Source: Trebouxia sp. TZW2008
Taxonomy: Eukaryota > Chlorophyta > Trebouxiophyceae > Trebouxiales > Trebouxiaceae
Reading direction: 5' to 3'
Assembly: GCA_002118135.1 (NCBI GenBank)
Contig: BDIU01000028.1
Location: forward strand, 6,711-70,710
DNA: 64,000 nt
The position numbers were made by a program, and so were the translations under genes. Below, piece after piece: positions 1 through 12,500 of the stretch (positions within the stretch are counted from its first letter, which is position 1; each line of letters starts with the position of its first letter). The notes below the pieces were generated by a model that was not told the DNA's origin, searched no databases, and saw only the letters and a list, made by a program, of their open reading frames with translations.

Positions 1-3000
1 CCCCCGGCATCACCCTCACCAACCCCACTAACCCCCCTACCCTTTCCCCCTCCACCTGTCTCTATATCTCCCAGTCCAGCAGCAACAAATTACAAGGTAA
101 GCGCTTTACCTCACAGCATGTCACGCCTTCCAGTGATCAGCTTTGCTTACATACAGTTGAAGCATGTTTGCACCTGTGACTTCAGGGCTGCCATTATGTG
201 TTTGTGGCACTGTCTCAAAGCGCTGCATAGTGTTCTTGCAACTCAAGAATGCTTTGCTCTGTGATGCTGCAAGCAGCGGACCTTTGCGCTGTTGCGGCGT
301 CTGACAGAATGATCAGCAGAGACGTTAGCAGGTCTGGTTGCATCGACTGCTCCCAACAGCAGCGTTTGAGCAGATGATTCAGACAGATCAGCTCAGAAAC
401 ACTACCAACTCTGCTGCTTATGTCTGTACCTGCGCATCTTATGATAAGCTGAGATTGGCACACTACAGGCAAACTTCAGTGTGAGCAGGGCAAGTGTAAC
501 AGCGCAGATCTGAGCTGTTGCATCTTGTGAAAAGCTGTGATGCCAGCCTGCAGGCTGACTTTAGTGTGGGCACAACAGGTCCCATGACACAGTTATGAGC
601 TTTTGCATCTGAGGACAAGCAATATCATATGAGCTTGTGCATGTTGGAATGAGCTGAACCGAATACATTGCAGGCTGACTTCAGTGTGGGTATGGCGGGT
701 GTCACAGAACAGAGCTTCAATGTCACAGCCCTTGACATGTTTGCAGGCTTGATTGCAAGTTCCATGGCAGTGCCAAAATCTGCTGTGACGGTCGCCGTTG
801 ACTCAGTGCAAAGTTCCCTTTTCCGATGAGCCAAACATTTGTCTTTCAAGCGCTTCTGGCCATCATGATCATTTACTGGCGACGTTGTGTGGTACTTCAT
901 ACATACTGCCATCTGCTCCTGTCCTTGCTGCATTTGCAGCCTTGATTGCATATTCCATGGCAGTGCCAAATCAGCTGTGACAGTTGCTGTTACCTCAGAG
1001 CAAGGTTCCCTTTTCCAGTGAGCCAAACACTTGTCTTTCAAGCGCTTCTGGCCATCATGATCATTTACTGGCGACGTCGTGTGGTACTTCATGCAAACTG
1101 CCATCTGCTCCTGTCCTTGCTGCATTTGCAGCCTTGATTGCATACTCCATGGCAGTGCCAAATCAGCTGTGACAGGCGCTGTTACCTCAGAGCAAGGTTC
1201 CCTTTTCCGGTGAGCCAAACACTTGTCTTTCAAGCGCTTCTGGCCATCATGATCATTTACTGGCGACTTCGTGTGGTACTTCATGCGAGCTGCCATCTGC
1301 TCCTGTCCTTGCTGCATTTGCAGCCTTGATTGCATACTCCATGGCAGTGCCAAATCAGCTGTGACAGTTGCTATTACCTCAGAGCAGAGCTCCTTTTTCT
1401 GTTGAGCCAAAAACTTGTCTTCCAACTGTCTCTGTCCGTCATGATGATGCACTGGCATTGTCGTGTGATAGTCCATAAACACTGCCATCTGCTCCTGCCG
1501 TTACTGCATGTGCAGCTTTGATTGCATAAATCATGGCAGTGCCGAAAGCTGCTGTGACAGTCGCTGTTGACTCAGAGAAAAGTTCCCTTTTCCGGTGAGC
1601 CAGTCTTATCAGCTGTCTCTGGCAATCACAATGACGTGCTGGTATCAGTGTGTGGCAGTCTGCAAACGCTGTCATCTTCTTCTGCCCTTGCTGCATTTGC
1701 AGCCTTGATTGCATAACTCATGGCAGTGCCAAATCAGCTGTGACAGCTGCTGTGGACTCCAAGCAAAGCTCTCTTTTCTGGTGAGCCCAGTGGCTCTGGC
1801 CATCGTCATCATGTCCTGCTGACCAACACCGATTGATAGCATAACCCAGGCGGAGACACTCAATAGCTATCTAAATTGTGATCAGCTAGCCATATTAGCA
1901 TGACTGTGAAGCAGTCTGCAACACCTGTCATTTGCTATTTGCTATCAAGAAGGCAATACATCAGTACAAATGGTGATCTATGGCAGTCAATGCTGTGATA
2001 CTGCCAGCAAGCATGATTGCAATGCAATGTCAGGTCTTGCCATAATATTTTAGAGCTAGTTCCATGACTTCATTGCTTAAGCCACCAGCCCAACATGACC
2101 TTGCCCCCACCTGGCAAACCCCTTGCATGCAATTCTGGGCCTTCTCTTTTCAAAGATTCAGTGGGCAGTGCAAAAGGTGAAAGGGTCACGTTGGACTACA
2201 TCACGTGCTGTTGTGTGTGGCATATGCATCAGCTTAGGCGCAGGTTATGTTGCAGGTGCTTCCCTGCCCAGGTGACCACTGAGTCTCATACCAATGTCAT
2301 GACAACCCTGAGCATCAGCAATCCATTCACCAGTTGCTGTGCATACACAATTGGCCTCTGGGTTAACTTTGAGGATTCAACTCAGAATTTGATGTGCATG
2401 CAGGCGCAAACTGACGGAAACCTCAACCTTGATGCTGAGAGTCACTGTTGCAGGATTTGACTCAGCAGGTAGAGAGTGTGACAATGCAGCATTCGCATCT
2501 TGAATAGACTGTTGTGCAGTTTCTTGTTATATTGTGTCTTCTGCTCATGCTCTGGCAAAGCTAAACTGTCACGTATGTTGTGTGTTACAGCATGTCATGC
2601 AGCCATTCATATGGCATTGGTATATAAAGCAGTGATACAGTCCCCAGCCACATCATATTGTTCACTGTTTCTCTATACTATTGTATGCTTGCGCTGAGCC
2701 AGCTGTGTTTCGTTCAGACACTGCAAATACGGCAGTACAAGGCTTGTCCAATGCTATCAGTAATGGCAGCTTTCAAAACCAGCTTCAGGGCTCGACTGGC
2801 CTGCCCCTTTTCAGTGTTGTGTACAACAGAATGCCTACCATCACTGAGTCAACAGCTTCAACAGCTGACAGCAAGCACTCTGGTCAAGGTACAGCCACTT
2901 TTGTCCCATTATGAATGTGCATTAGCGCAAGGGTTCCCTGCAATATGCAATATTGCCGTCAAGCGGAGTCTTATCATGTGTACTGGCATTGTATTTGCTT

Positions 3001-3803
3001 CTGCATGTGATGATGAACGCTTGCTGCAGCAACGTGCAGCTGGCAGGCTGGCACCCGCCATTGCAATTTGCTAGCAACCTGCTCACAAGCGATTGCAATT
3101 TGCTGGCAGCAATGACTTGCAGCAGACACAGGTGTAGCATATTGGATTTGAACCCATGACCGTCTCAGCTCTATTGCACTCACTGTCTTTTGTTACAAGA
3201 GGTAGAGGTCATCCTATGACTGATGCTTTTGTCTGGCATGCAGCTGGCGTCATAGTTGAGAACACTTTAGGAGCTGCAGCATTGCTAGCATCTATAGCTA
3301 GTGTGTTGGGCATGGCGGCTTTGCTGATAAAACGAAGAAAAATGCAAATGCATAGTCTTAACATCGACATACTTATGTGTTGGGCATGCAGCTGGCGTCA
3401 ATGTGGGGAACACTCTAGCAGTTGCAGCATTGCTAGCATCTGTTGCTGGTGTCTGACGCATGGCAGCTTTGCTGATGTGACTGCAGAAAAGCGCAGTCTC
3501 AGCCTAAGGTTGACCCACTTGTGTGTTGGGTATGCAGCTGGCGTCATAGTTGGGAACACTCTAGCAGCTGCAGCATTGCTAGCATCAATTGCTGGCATTG
3601 TTGGCATGGCAGCTTTGCTGATGAAGCGCAGAAAAGCGCAACCAACCACTGCAGCGTCTGCACCAGCACTTTCAGCAGGTCCAAGCGCTGAGACTGAAAA
3701 GCCAGTGATGCAGTCAGCCAGTAATGCAGTCATTCTTGCTGCCTCTCCTGCTACTGATGAGTACTCAGCTGCACCAGAAGATGTGAGGGTGCTGACTACA
3801 TAA
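1..3803 (+). CDS. Proline-rich single-pass membrane protein, 3' part (5' end outside window)
   Basis: Three exons are supported. The first visible segment (1-96) encodes a Pro/Ser-rich stretch typical of extracellular linkers in algal wall or surface proteins and ends at a GTAAGC donor in phase 0. A second exon (about 2735-2888) encodes roughly 50 residues rich in Asn, Ser and Thr and ends in phase 1. The last exon (3538-3803) begins in phase 1, so the two join in frame; it encodes a hydrophobic segment of about 25 residues followed by KRRK and a Ser/Ala-rich tail, stop TAA. This is the layout of a type I membrane protein with a short basic cytoplasmic tail. A further possible exon lies near 2282-2450. 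I do not recognise the family. The large intron holds a 192-bp tandem repeat, and the last exon has two upstream copies. Confidence 0.5.
545..1870. repeat. Tandem repeat, 192-bp unit, about six copies
   Basis: A landmark in each unit, GCAGCCTTGATTGCA or a close variant, recurs near 742, 934, 1126, 1318, 1510 and 1698, that is every 192 bp with a slightly shorter last step. Copies at 934-1510 are most alike; the outer ones are more diverged. Because 192 is a multiple of three, one minus-strand frame stays open across 625-1488 (287 codons). Two shorter related units with a 122-bp spacing lie near 548 and 670. The array sits in a large intron of the first gene. Confidence 0.85.
2282..2450 (+). 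other. Possible extra exon of the first gene
   Basis: After a CAG acceptor an open frame of about 60 codons contains several Asn, Thr and Cys residues and has little resemblance to the surrounding repeats. It could be an internal exon of the extracellular region. No strong donor was found in the right phase, so the call is weak. Confidence 0.25.
3240..3480 (+). repeat. Two upstream echoes of the last exon (transmembrane exon) of the first gene
   Basis: The start of the exon at 3538, including the preceding GGGTATGCAG acceptor region, is repeated at about 3240 and 3390. The 3240 copy still encodes a hydrophobic stretch followed by basic residues; the 3390 copy is shifted out of frame. Both keep a TGCAG before the copied sequence. 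Confidence 0.8.
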
Positions 3804-6594
3804 GGTCGATTGCGCCAACATTACAATCCTTTGCAAGTTGCTGTTGTATAAGCTGTTGGTATGACAAGCAGTTGGGCTGGCAGCTATAAATGTCACAACT
3901 AATTAGTTGTTATAACTGATAGTAGTAACTAACTAACTGATAGTAGTAACTAACTAACTGATAGTAGTGTGGCAGCTACTATCTGCCATAATCTTCTTGC
4001 TTTGCCATGTGTCTTGTATAGCCCTGCCTTTGCTACCGACACAGCTGAACAGCAGCTTGTGCTGTGAGAAGCCATGGCAGGCGCTGACAGAACGAAAGGA
4101 AGAAGAGCAATACAGGGTCCTGTCAGTGCACAGAGCAATGGATCTGCAATGTTTCAGCTTTGCTGATTTGTTTTGATTGCTTTACTGCGCTTGAGCCCTG
4201 GTGCAGCTATAGAAGAAGTGCAACTGCTGTTGGTGTCGTCCTGATGAGAGGTTATCAGACTGCGCGTTGAGCTTTAGGACTAGTTGCGTGCTGTCATTAC
4301 GTTCAAAATCATTACATTAGTGGATCTGCGTGCTCTGTGGTGCAAAGCGCCCCAGGGCTGCCACGCAGCAACAGCATAAGCAGGCATCCTGACCCTGAGG
4401 CGTCGTGCCAAGATTGGAGAACAACACTCATTCTGCGTCTTTGAAGCTTTTTGGATAGTAACGGGACGACTCCGAGATGATTTTCAGCTGTTCATTACCA
4501 AAGTTCGTGGAGCTGCACCCATGACAAGTACGGTCTGGGTCCGAGACCTGAATGGCCGACAGGAGCCTGAAGCATGCGCGTCCGGCACTGAAGCGGGAGC
4601 TACACTGGAGTAGAGAAGACACGACAAGCGCCTAAACATTGCGAGGTGCAAACAACAACCTGCATGCGGACGTGATTAGGCGCACGAGCACGGAAAGGGA
4701 ATCGACAGTAGACAGCAGCGAACCCTATCAGGGTTACCATCCCATAGCCGTTGATTTAGCGTGACTGACGTGTGTGTATATGAACCGCGCCCACATTAAT
4801 CTTGAGCATATTCCCATCGAAATCAAGCTAATGAAATCGGCCGGCAGCAGCGCCGTCAGCCTCAGTCAGAGCAGAGCGCCGCGACTGGCCCGTGCACACT
4901 AGTGCTGGTGCACGGGCTCCACCAAGACGACCTTGATGATCTTCGACAGAGATCGTACAGGCAGCGACTCGACTTGTCAGAGGGCGCACTGACAGGTCCA
5001 GGAAGCGCGCCCTGTACGCAAGACCCTTCAAACGAGACTTCAGGTAAGTGTCCCAAGGTAAGTGCGCTAGCGTGTCGAGGTGTTGATGCCTTCATTGCTT
5101 GCGTTATGCATCATGGCAGTGCAACTTGCAAGTGTATGCTAGGGAAATCAGCCTCCGGTCCAAGTTATACATTGCATAGTTTGGCTGCAATCGTCCTGTC
5201 AGTGGTATGCACTGATGAACTGGTAACATCAACTTTCGATTTTGACATCAATATACCGTCAGTCAGTTGTCTTGACACTGCAGGTCTGCTCTAGACAAGC
5301 AAAGGCCAGGTGTGCCACATGAAGCTGAATGGTAAACGTTGTGTGCAAATGAAAATTGAGAACATGGTCTTTGCAAGCCTTTTAAGATTGCATATCTTGT
5401 AATGCAGAATTTCACTATACAGAAACTCAACATCGACATGAAACGTCGCATACCTGGTGTGTATCTCATCCTGACTTGCCTGTGCATGCTTACACTACAA
5501 ACAACTACATGCTTACAAGTACAGCCGACTACGATTATATCCTGTACATCTACTGTAGTTTTAGCAAACTACAATTACATGTGGTTGTACTACTCACGTG
5601 ATTCGGCTCAAACTTACTCTCATGCATGCGCCATGAATGCGTGCTTGCTGACTTGGCTGATCATCATGCTATGAATCTGGCTTCGCTGGTCGTCATGCTG
5701 TGAATCTGACTTGGCAGCTCATGATGTTGTGAGTCTGGGTTCAGCAATTGCATATGCATACTCTGGCCTGAGTTGTGCCCAAGATAACCAATGACGTGGC
5801 GGTATCTGTGCGCAACAAGCAGCTAGCAAATCAGCTCACGGGCGCATGAAGATTGCAGCAAAGGCTTTGTCAGGTGTGCAGAGGACTAGCAGCAAAGCTG
5901 TTTGCACTTCAAAGAGGCCAGCAGCTAGAAGAATAATGGCAATGACTCTGTTACCAATGATCATGTTTTGGGGATCATCCTGAACAAGGCTAAACTTCTC
6001 AAAAACCCAATTGTTCGCAGTCAAGCTTGGTGCTCAAGGGCACAAAGCTCTCTCGAAACAAGCATGCAGCCGGCGGTAGATACGTGTCAAGGCATAAATT
6101 GGAAGACCTCACATCACTTCCTTCTTGCCTTGACAGCAAAATCACTGCATGACTCAGCAAAAGCTGGAAACTGGCGCAGTGACTGTCGCACTTGACCAGT
6201 TCACGGACAGAATTTGCAAGTACTACAGCGTTGCAGTGCGATCATAGCTTTGCACATGTATAACGGGCTCTCCAATATTTGATGCACAGATTGTGCCGCC
6301 CATATGTAGACACCATCGTGTGCGAAGTGGTGTGCACATGCGATATCGATGTGCTGCTTAATGAGTTGCAGTGCTGCCTGCTCTGTAATCTCAAGCAGCT
6401 TTTGACTAAGGAATGAAGCCTGCCATCGTTGCAAACATGCAGGATGGCACGTACAGTAGTTGCGAAACCGCTCGACACACGCTCGCTTAGCGCATAGGTT
6501 GGACTCGCACGGCATTCGATGTATGAAAGTCAGCGCTACCCGTTTGAGTCAGAGGTCCCGCAAATGTCCCGCTGTAGTATCTGATCACTATGGT
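3804..6594. other. Intergenic region between first gene and ABCG gene
   Basis: I see no convincing gene here. It holds the 22-bp repeat above, a perfect 10-bp inverted repeat at 4888-4917 (GCCCGTGCAC, 10-base loop, GTGCACGGGC), two GTAAGT sites at 5044 and 5058 that could be donors of a 5' UTR intron of the downstream gene, and about three copies of a roughly 33-bp unit at 5655-5740. Short open frames at 4428-4622 (-) and 4902-5294 (+) match nothing I know. Confidence 0.5.
3905..3970. repeat. Short tandem repeat, about 22-bp unit, three copies
   Basis: The unit ACTGATAGTAGTAACTAACT and its variants repeat three times just after the end of the first gene, probably in its 3' UTR or the spacer. 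Confidence 0.8.
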
Positions 6595-9500
6595 ATGCAT
6601 CTAGTCAGCATGCTGCCAAGCACCCGCTCATCTACGGTCGGGTTGGCAGTATGGGCGGCCGTTTTCTTGAGCACATCAAGTGTACTGAGTCTTACGCCAG
6701 ACGACCCCGATGGCTTGTACAGAAGTGAGTGCAGCAGCACCCCTATTCGTAAACGCTGGAACAGCAGGTCACACACCTGATCTGTCTGTCTCAATGCAGT
6801 GTGCAAGAACAGCATTGACAACGCTGACCCTCGATGCTTTAATGGAGGATACTTGTACGCCAAAAACACAACTGAGCAGAACAACTGTGCTATCTGCGTT
6901 TGTCCAGAAGGGTGGGGAGGCACTGACTGCAGCTGTAAGTCTTGCTGGAAGGCTTGCCATGACTTTGACAATTGTGAATGTCATACGCAGCTGCGTGTCT
7001 GAAGCACGCAACTGGCATGACATTGGACAATGTTTACAAATGCAGCGTCACTCCTCATTTACTGTATCTGCTGCATCAGCAGAATGTAGACTCTGGTCTA
7101 CAACAAGCAAGTCAGCACACAGGCAGGGGGTGTGGTGCTCTGCACTGCGCAGTGCCTGCAATGCTATGCTATGCATGGACACACAAGCACCTGCCCATGC
7201 TCTGCAGCAAACAGGTCATCATCATCATCATCCGTCACACCTAAAAGATGCTCAGAATGTGCAGCATACACCTGCAGCTAGCAAAGGCACCTGCTATCAG
7301 CATTGTTCAAATGCACCATCTTGGCGCAATGTTGCAGTATGCTAATGCAGATGAGCTTTGCAACTTGTCTGCAAGATCAGGTTACAAGGAGTCCTTGCAA
7401 CAACAGCTACAACTGTTGCCCTGCAGTATGCACCACAGCTAACTCATGCCCGACCCAGACTCTACCAGATGGCACTCAGCAACAGCCAGCAGGTTGTGCC
7501 TCAGACAGCATGACGCCTACTAGCTATGAGCTAGACCATGGCAAAACCTTCTCATGCATGTGTGGCGGTATGCCTGGAGACCTCTCTACTGAATGGGCAT
7601 GCAAGCAGCAACCTCTCACCTACTGGGTGTTCACCATGCTACCTCAGAACAACAGCAACAGCAGCAATGCAGTTAGCAGCTTGTACTCAACAGGAACCCA
7701 GCAGGCACAGCAGGCGCATTCAGACTCCTTGGGCAGCTTCTTGACAGCTGCCAAAGCAGCCTCAGCTGCTGATACTAAAGTTGACTTCCATGTGGTGGAG
7801 CGTGGGGGTACCATGTCAATTGACTACAACCCACATGACTTTCAGTATGCTTATGCTGGTGTCTGGGAGGGTAACTTCACTGGATGTGCCTTTTCCACTG
7901 GAGCTTGCACTCGACCACTTGAAGGCGATGACTGCTTTGTGGCCAGATGTGAAGGCGCTGGGGTTGTCTGTCCGCCTCCTTGTGCGTAACGCCCTGTTGA
8001 CACCCAGCATGCTCCCTGCCTGCCTTCACAATGCGCACTACATGTTGGTGACTGTTGCGCGCATCAGACAAAGAATGCTGCTTTGTGGCCAGATGTCAAG
8101 GCGCTGGGGCTGTCTATAAGCCTCCCTGTGGGTACCCCTCTGTCATACTCTCTGACCCTTTCCAGAGATGGCATGCTCTGATGAGGTGCACTGTTGTTTG
8201 CCAGTGTGTGTGCTCTGCATCAAACAGAAATGACGACTTTTAGACCAAGTCGCGCTGGGGTAATTTGTTTGCATGCATTGCCATACCTGTAAAGCTGACA
8301 ATGTCTTGTTACGTAAATGTGGAGAGTGCCTTAGTTGCAGTCCAACTCCCTGTGGCAATGTCCATGCCGACAGCCCTGAGCACAACGGGGTGCAGGGCTG
8401 TAATAGGCAGGTTGAGTTGACTGCGTCTTGCCATGCAGATGTGAAACAATGCACTGGTTGAGCCCCAAACTCCTGTGGCAGAGTCCACCCTGACATGCCT
8501 GAGCATCGCTGTAATAGCCAGATCAACTGCAGAGACAACTGCACATCTCATGTGCAAACAGGATGTTGACCATTAAATCTATCCAGTTGACTGTACCATG
8601 TAGTCATCAAGAAGTGCCCTGGTTGATGCCAACTGCCTGTGACAGGCAGGTCAACATGCAGCAACAACCACCTGATACTTTTTGATGCTCAAAAGCAAGC
8701 TTGTTGCTCGTTGACTTGATTGTGCATGTCTAGATGTGAAGAAGTGTCCTGGATGGACTCCAACTTCCTGTGGCAGAATTCACCCTGACAGCCCTGAGTA
8801 CTACTGGATGCACCGCTGCAATCCTTTGGCAGTGCCCAAGAATGACACAGCTACTATCCTGAGCTGCAAACCAGAGGCCGTCAATGGTACCTTCCAATGT
8901 TACTTTGGACAGGTACATGGCACACCACATATGCATCAACTGTTCATGTAAGTTGTGCCATTACTTCCTTGTAATGCTGCTGCACCGTCACACTCAGCAT
9001 GTGACTGAGTGTTCACATGCCATTCCGTCTCTTGCTCCTGTTGCTTATTCAGAAATTGAGCTGACAGCTTTTTGCTTAAGCTGCAAGCCAGAGCCTGTCC
9101 ATGGCAACATTCAGTGCTATCGTGGACAGCTGCGCAATGTCACGTACACTGCATTCATCCTCAGCTCAATTTTTTGCATTTTGCTTTGTTGTATTTACTT
9201 GTTTGTATACTTCTACATACCTTGCAGTCCTGGCCTTTGTGCTTCATCAAGAAGTGAGCTGGCAGCTTCTTGGTTGCCCTGTCTGTCATGAATGTTGTTG
9301 TTTGGCTGTAATCAGATGGCTGAAATGATTGTTTGGCATTATACTCTGTGTAGGAGGGAGCATTTCTGGCATCACTAGGTATGCAGTGCCAGACTGGCAG
9401 CTGCATTTATAACTCTTCACACCCAGAGCCGCCAGGCCCTCCTGCCCCTCCAGCACCCCCACCCTTGCCCCCTCATGAGCACCATGATGTGGCTGCTGAG

Positions 9501-12500
9501 ATCATCACCCTGATCAGCATAGGTGCGGTGTTGAGCTTGGGGATGGTGTTGGGTGGCTTCTTGATCTACCAGGACAGTAGACTATCCCAAGCAAGATACA
9601 AAGCTTGGTCTCAAGGCAAGCAAGATTTGCCCTTTTTTTGCACTGACCACACAAACAATCAGCACCGCAGGGCAGCACATAGACTGCTTTCAGAAAAGCT
9701 CAAGAGGCCTGCACATACAGCCAGGCGAGGAGGACTTGTTCATAACAACTGTACACCTCTAAATTGTTTGCAAGCATGGACAGCAACAACAGCTTTACTA
9801 AACTTGATCATTGCAGCTGTGCAGTTCTGTGTGAGACATGAATGCTCAGAGTGACAACAGCTTTGCCACGCTTGGACTTTGCACCTCCACATTGTTGGTT
9901 GTGATGCAATACGCTACATTCAAAACAGCTTTGTTCAGCTTGATCATGACTCCTATGTGGATCCTGGTGAAAGACGACCGTCCATGACACCAAAGTTGTG
10001 CTGCGCTCAATTGTTACATCCATAAATTTTTCAGGTGAACTACAGCCGCCAAACGCAACATCACATCAGATCCACCTCACATGATTCACCTGTGCGTCTT
10101 CAGGTGAGATACAAGCGCCGACAGCAACAACAGCTTTGCTGGGTGAGGAGGAAAGCTCAACAGACGTGGTGCTAGACAGCCCGCTGGAGACAATGGCTTT
10201 GGACTGGCACAACATCAGCTGCACCGTCTACAAGGTAAGCATGAACTGTGAATGCTGTGTCGCATGCCCATGTTTGTACCAGGTTTGGCTTGTCTCAAGG
10301 TTGGCTGGTCCTAATCGCATGCTGACTGCACACCATGCCAGATCTGTATGGGCCTACATTGGGTCTCTACTAGAGTTTGAATGATGTCTGGTGCCCCACA
10401 TGTTGGATCCCTGAAAGGATGTTGAATGTTAACGAACAGAAATCCTGACAGAATCCTCAGCGGCTGCAGACAATGCCGTGAGCAATCCATGATGTATCAG
10501 AGTCTGGAGTGGAACGACATTGTTTTGTCTGACTTTAATAAGTCAAGCATTAGACGTCCATTCTGTGATGCTCAGAACAAGCCAGCCTGGCGAGACAAGA
10601 CTTGTGCCACACACACCCAGCACTCATGCTGGAATGCTTTTTATTTATACGCTGTTATTGTATGTATCATTGTTGATTTCATTATCATTATTGTTATTAT
10701 CTTGATTTTCTTTGTTTTGGGATGTTAACATTGTCATACAAGGACTGACAGCAGCATCAGCTGCACGTTGTGGGTTTACCTGCTGGTTCTTGCATGCTGT
10801 GACATTGGCATGTGACGGAGCCAACTGAACAGAGCCGATTCAACAAACTGGTGCTGAGTTACATTTCCTTGCATGTCTTGCAGGCTGGTGGACAATGGCT
10901 GCAGATACTAACAGATGTCTCCGGTGTCACCAGTGCTGCGCACATGCGCACAGACAGCCAGACCGGGGAGCCCAAAAAGGGTTGTCTGTTTGCCATTTTG
11001 GGCCCTTCCGGAGCTGGAAAGACCACATTGCTGGACATTCTTGCTGGTAGAAGAAGAGGAGCTGGCGTTCAAGGGCACATGAGCCTCAATGGCAATCCGG
11101 TCGATGGAGAAGCGACCCGGGCTTCTGTTGGGTAAGACTTACATTCCAGCTCATCCTATCACAATCATAATGAGACCAAAGCAGTGTTGCAACAAGCTCA
11201 TCAACAATGTCATAAAACTCAGTACAGAACACTGTATCAATATGAATGCATGCCATGCATGATGTTATGAAATCAACGAGACAACAATATGGTATGAAAC
11301 ATGCACATGTGCACAGCAGGAGCCACAGCTGCCGGGCACGTTCACAGTCAGGGTGTTTCTGCTCTTTTAATTGATAAAGTTGTAACAAAACCACAAGCTC
11401 AAACTGGTCAAGCTGTTTTGTTTGAAAAGATCGCATTGTCATCCCAGAAATTTTACAAATGCAGGTATGCACAGCAGGAGCCAGAGCTGCCAGACACCTC
11501 CACAATGTGGAGGTTTCTTCGCTTTCAACCTCTTTCAAGTTTCGACCAGTACCAGTACCAGTACACCAAGAATGCAGTGAGTGATTCTCAACAAGCTCAC
11601 AGGAATTAACTGGCCACTCAAGCTGTAATAATGTTAATCATGCATTTGCAGGTATGCACAGCAGGAGCCAGAGTTGCCGGGCACCTCCACAGTGTGGGAG
11701 TTCCTGCGTTTTCACGCCCGCCTGCGCATGCCCCAGGAGCAGAAGAGGAATAACGGTGCTGAGAGCAAGGTGTGGGGCGTCATCTCCCAGCTGGGCCTCA
11801 ATAAGGTGTTGCTGCCCAGAATCTCTTTTGCATGCTTCTAGCTCTTCTGGTTGTCTTACTTCTGTCAGAGTCTGCCTGTTCTATTTCTTCTTGGAAATTA
11901 AATTTGCTGGCCAGTGTTGCTTTATAAAATCCTTTCTTGGTTCCCACAGCTTGGTTCCCTGTTTCTGCTCCTCTCTGCTCTGGTTTGTATGCCATGTCTG
12001 ACCTTTCTGGGGGTTTTGATACCTCACGAGGTTCACAGGTCAGCAAAGTGGCATGCGGGTTTGCCTGTACTGAAGCACCCGATGCCAGGACCAACAGGAC
12101 CCAACTATCACCATGATTACAGCCTCCACACTTCAAGCTAATAAACGTGCTGTCTTGATCTTGGTGTAGGTGGCGCACAGCCTGATAGGCGACGCGTTCA
12201 CGCGGGGCCTGTCGGGCGGCGAGCGGCGGCGCGTGGCCATCGCTGCGGAGCTGCTCACCTCGCCGGCCTGCCTCCTCCTGGACGAACCCACCACAGGCAA
12301 GCTACCCACAGCCCCATCTCGTCATTGCGCTAAATCTGTCTACAATTGCAGTCACTGCTATGGTCATAGTTGCAGTCAGTAGTAATGAGTAGGCAGATTA
12401 TGAGTCAGCGAGGCACCAAAGATATTTAGCATAGCAGGTCTGGTTGCAAATAGCAACATCTGGGTGCGTCTGTGATGCAGGGCTGGACAGCAGCAATGCC

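Larger units (their letters stand above)
6595..9615 (+). other. ABCG gene part 1: signal segment, EGF-like and Cys-rich module, first membrane span
   Basis: Exons: 6595-6724, 6800-6934, 7376-7981, 8734-8912, 9387-9615. The first encodes a hydrophobic leader. The second has the Cys spacing and the C-x-C-PEGWGG pattern of an EGF-like repeat. The third and fourth are Cys-rich with several N-x-T/S sites, so probably luminal or extracellular. The fifth has a Pro-rich stalk ([14 protein letters not shown]) followed by a 25-residue hydrophobic span near 9500-9570. The third exon's start is set at 7376 because only that acceptor keeps phase 1 with the preceding exon. The fifth exon ends at a GC donor (GCAAGC). 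Confidence 0.75.

Noticed and set aside
625..1488. A protein gene for the 287-codon minus-strand frame
   Set aside because: It has no family signature, its openness follows from the unit length, and it lies in an intron on the other strand. Kept only as a finding.
545..1870. Regularly spaced repeats resembling a CRISPR array
   Set aside because: The units are 192 bp, contiguous and without unique spacers, in an intron-rich eukaryotic gene.
3105..3190. A tRNA gene on the minus strand
   Set aside because: The reverse strand shows a GGGTTCAAATCC arm, but the arm has a mismatch and no acceptor, D or anticodon arms could be paired. A SINE or tRNA relic is more likely.
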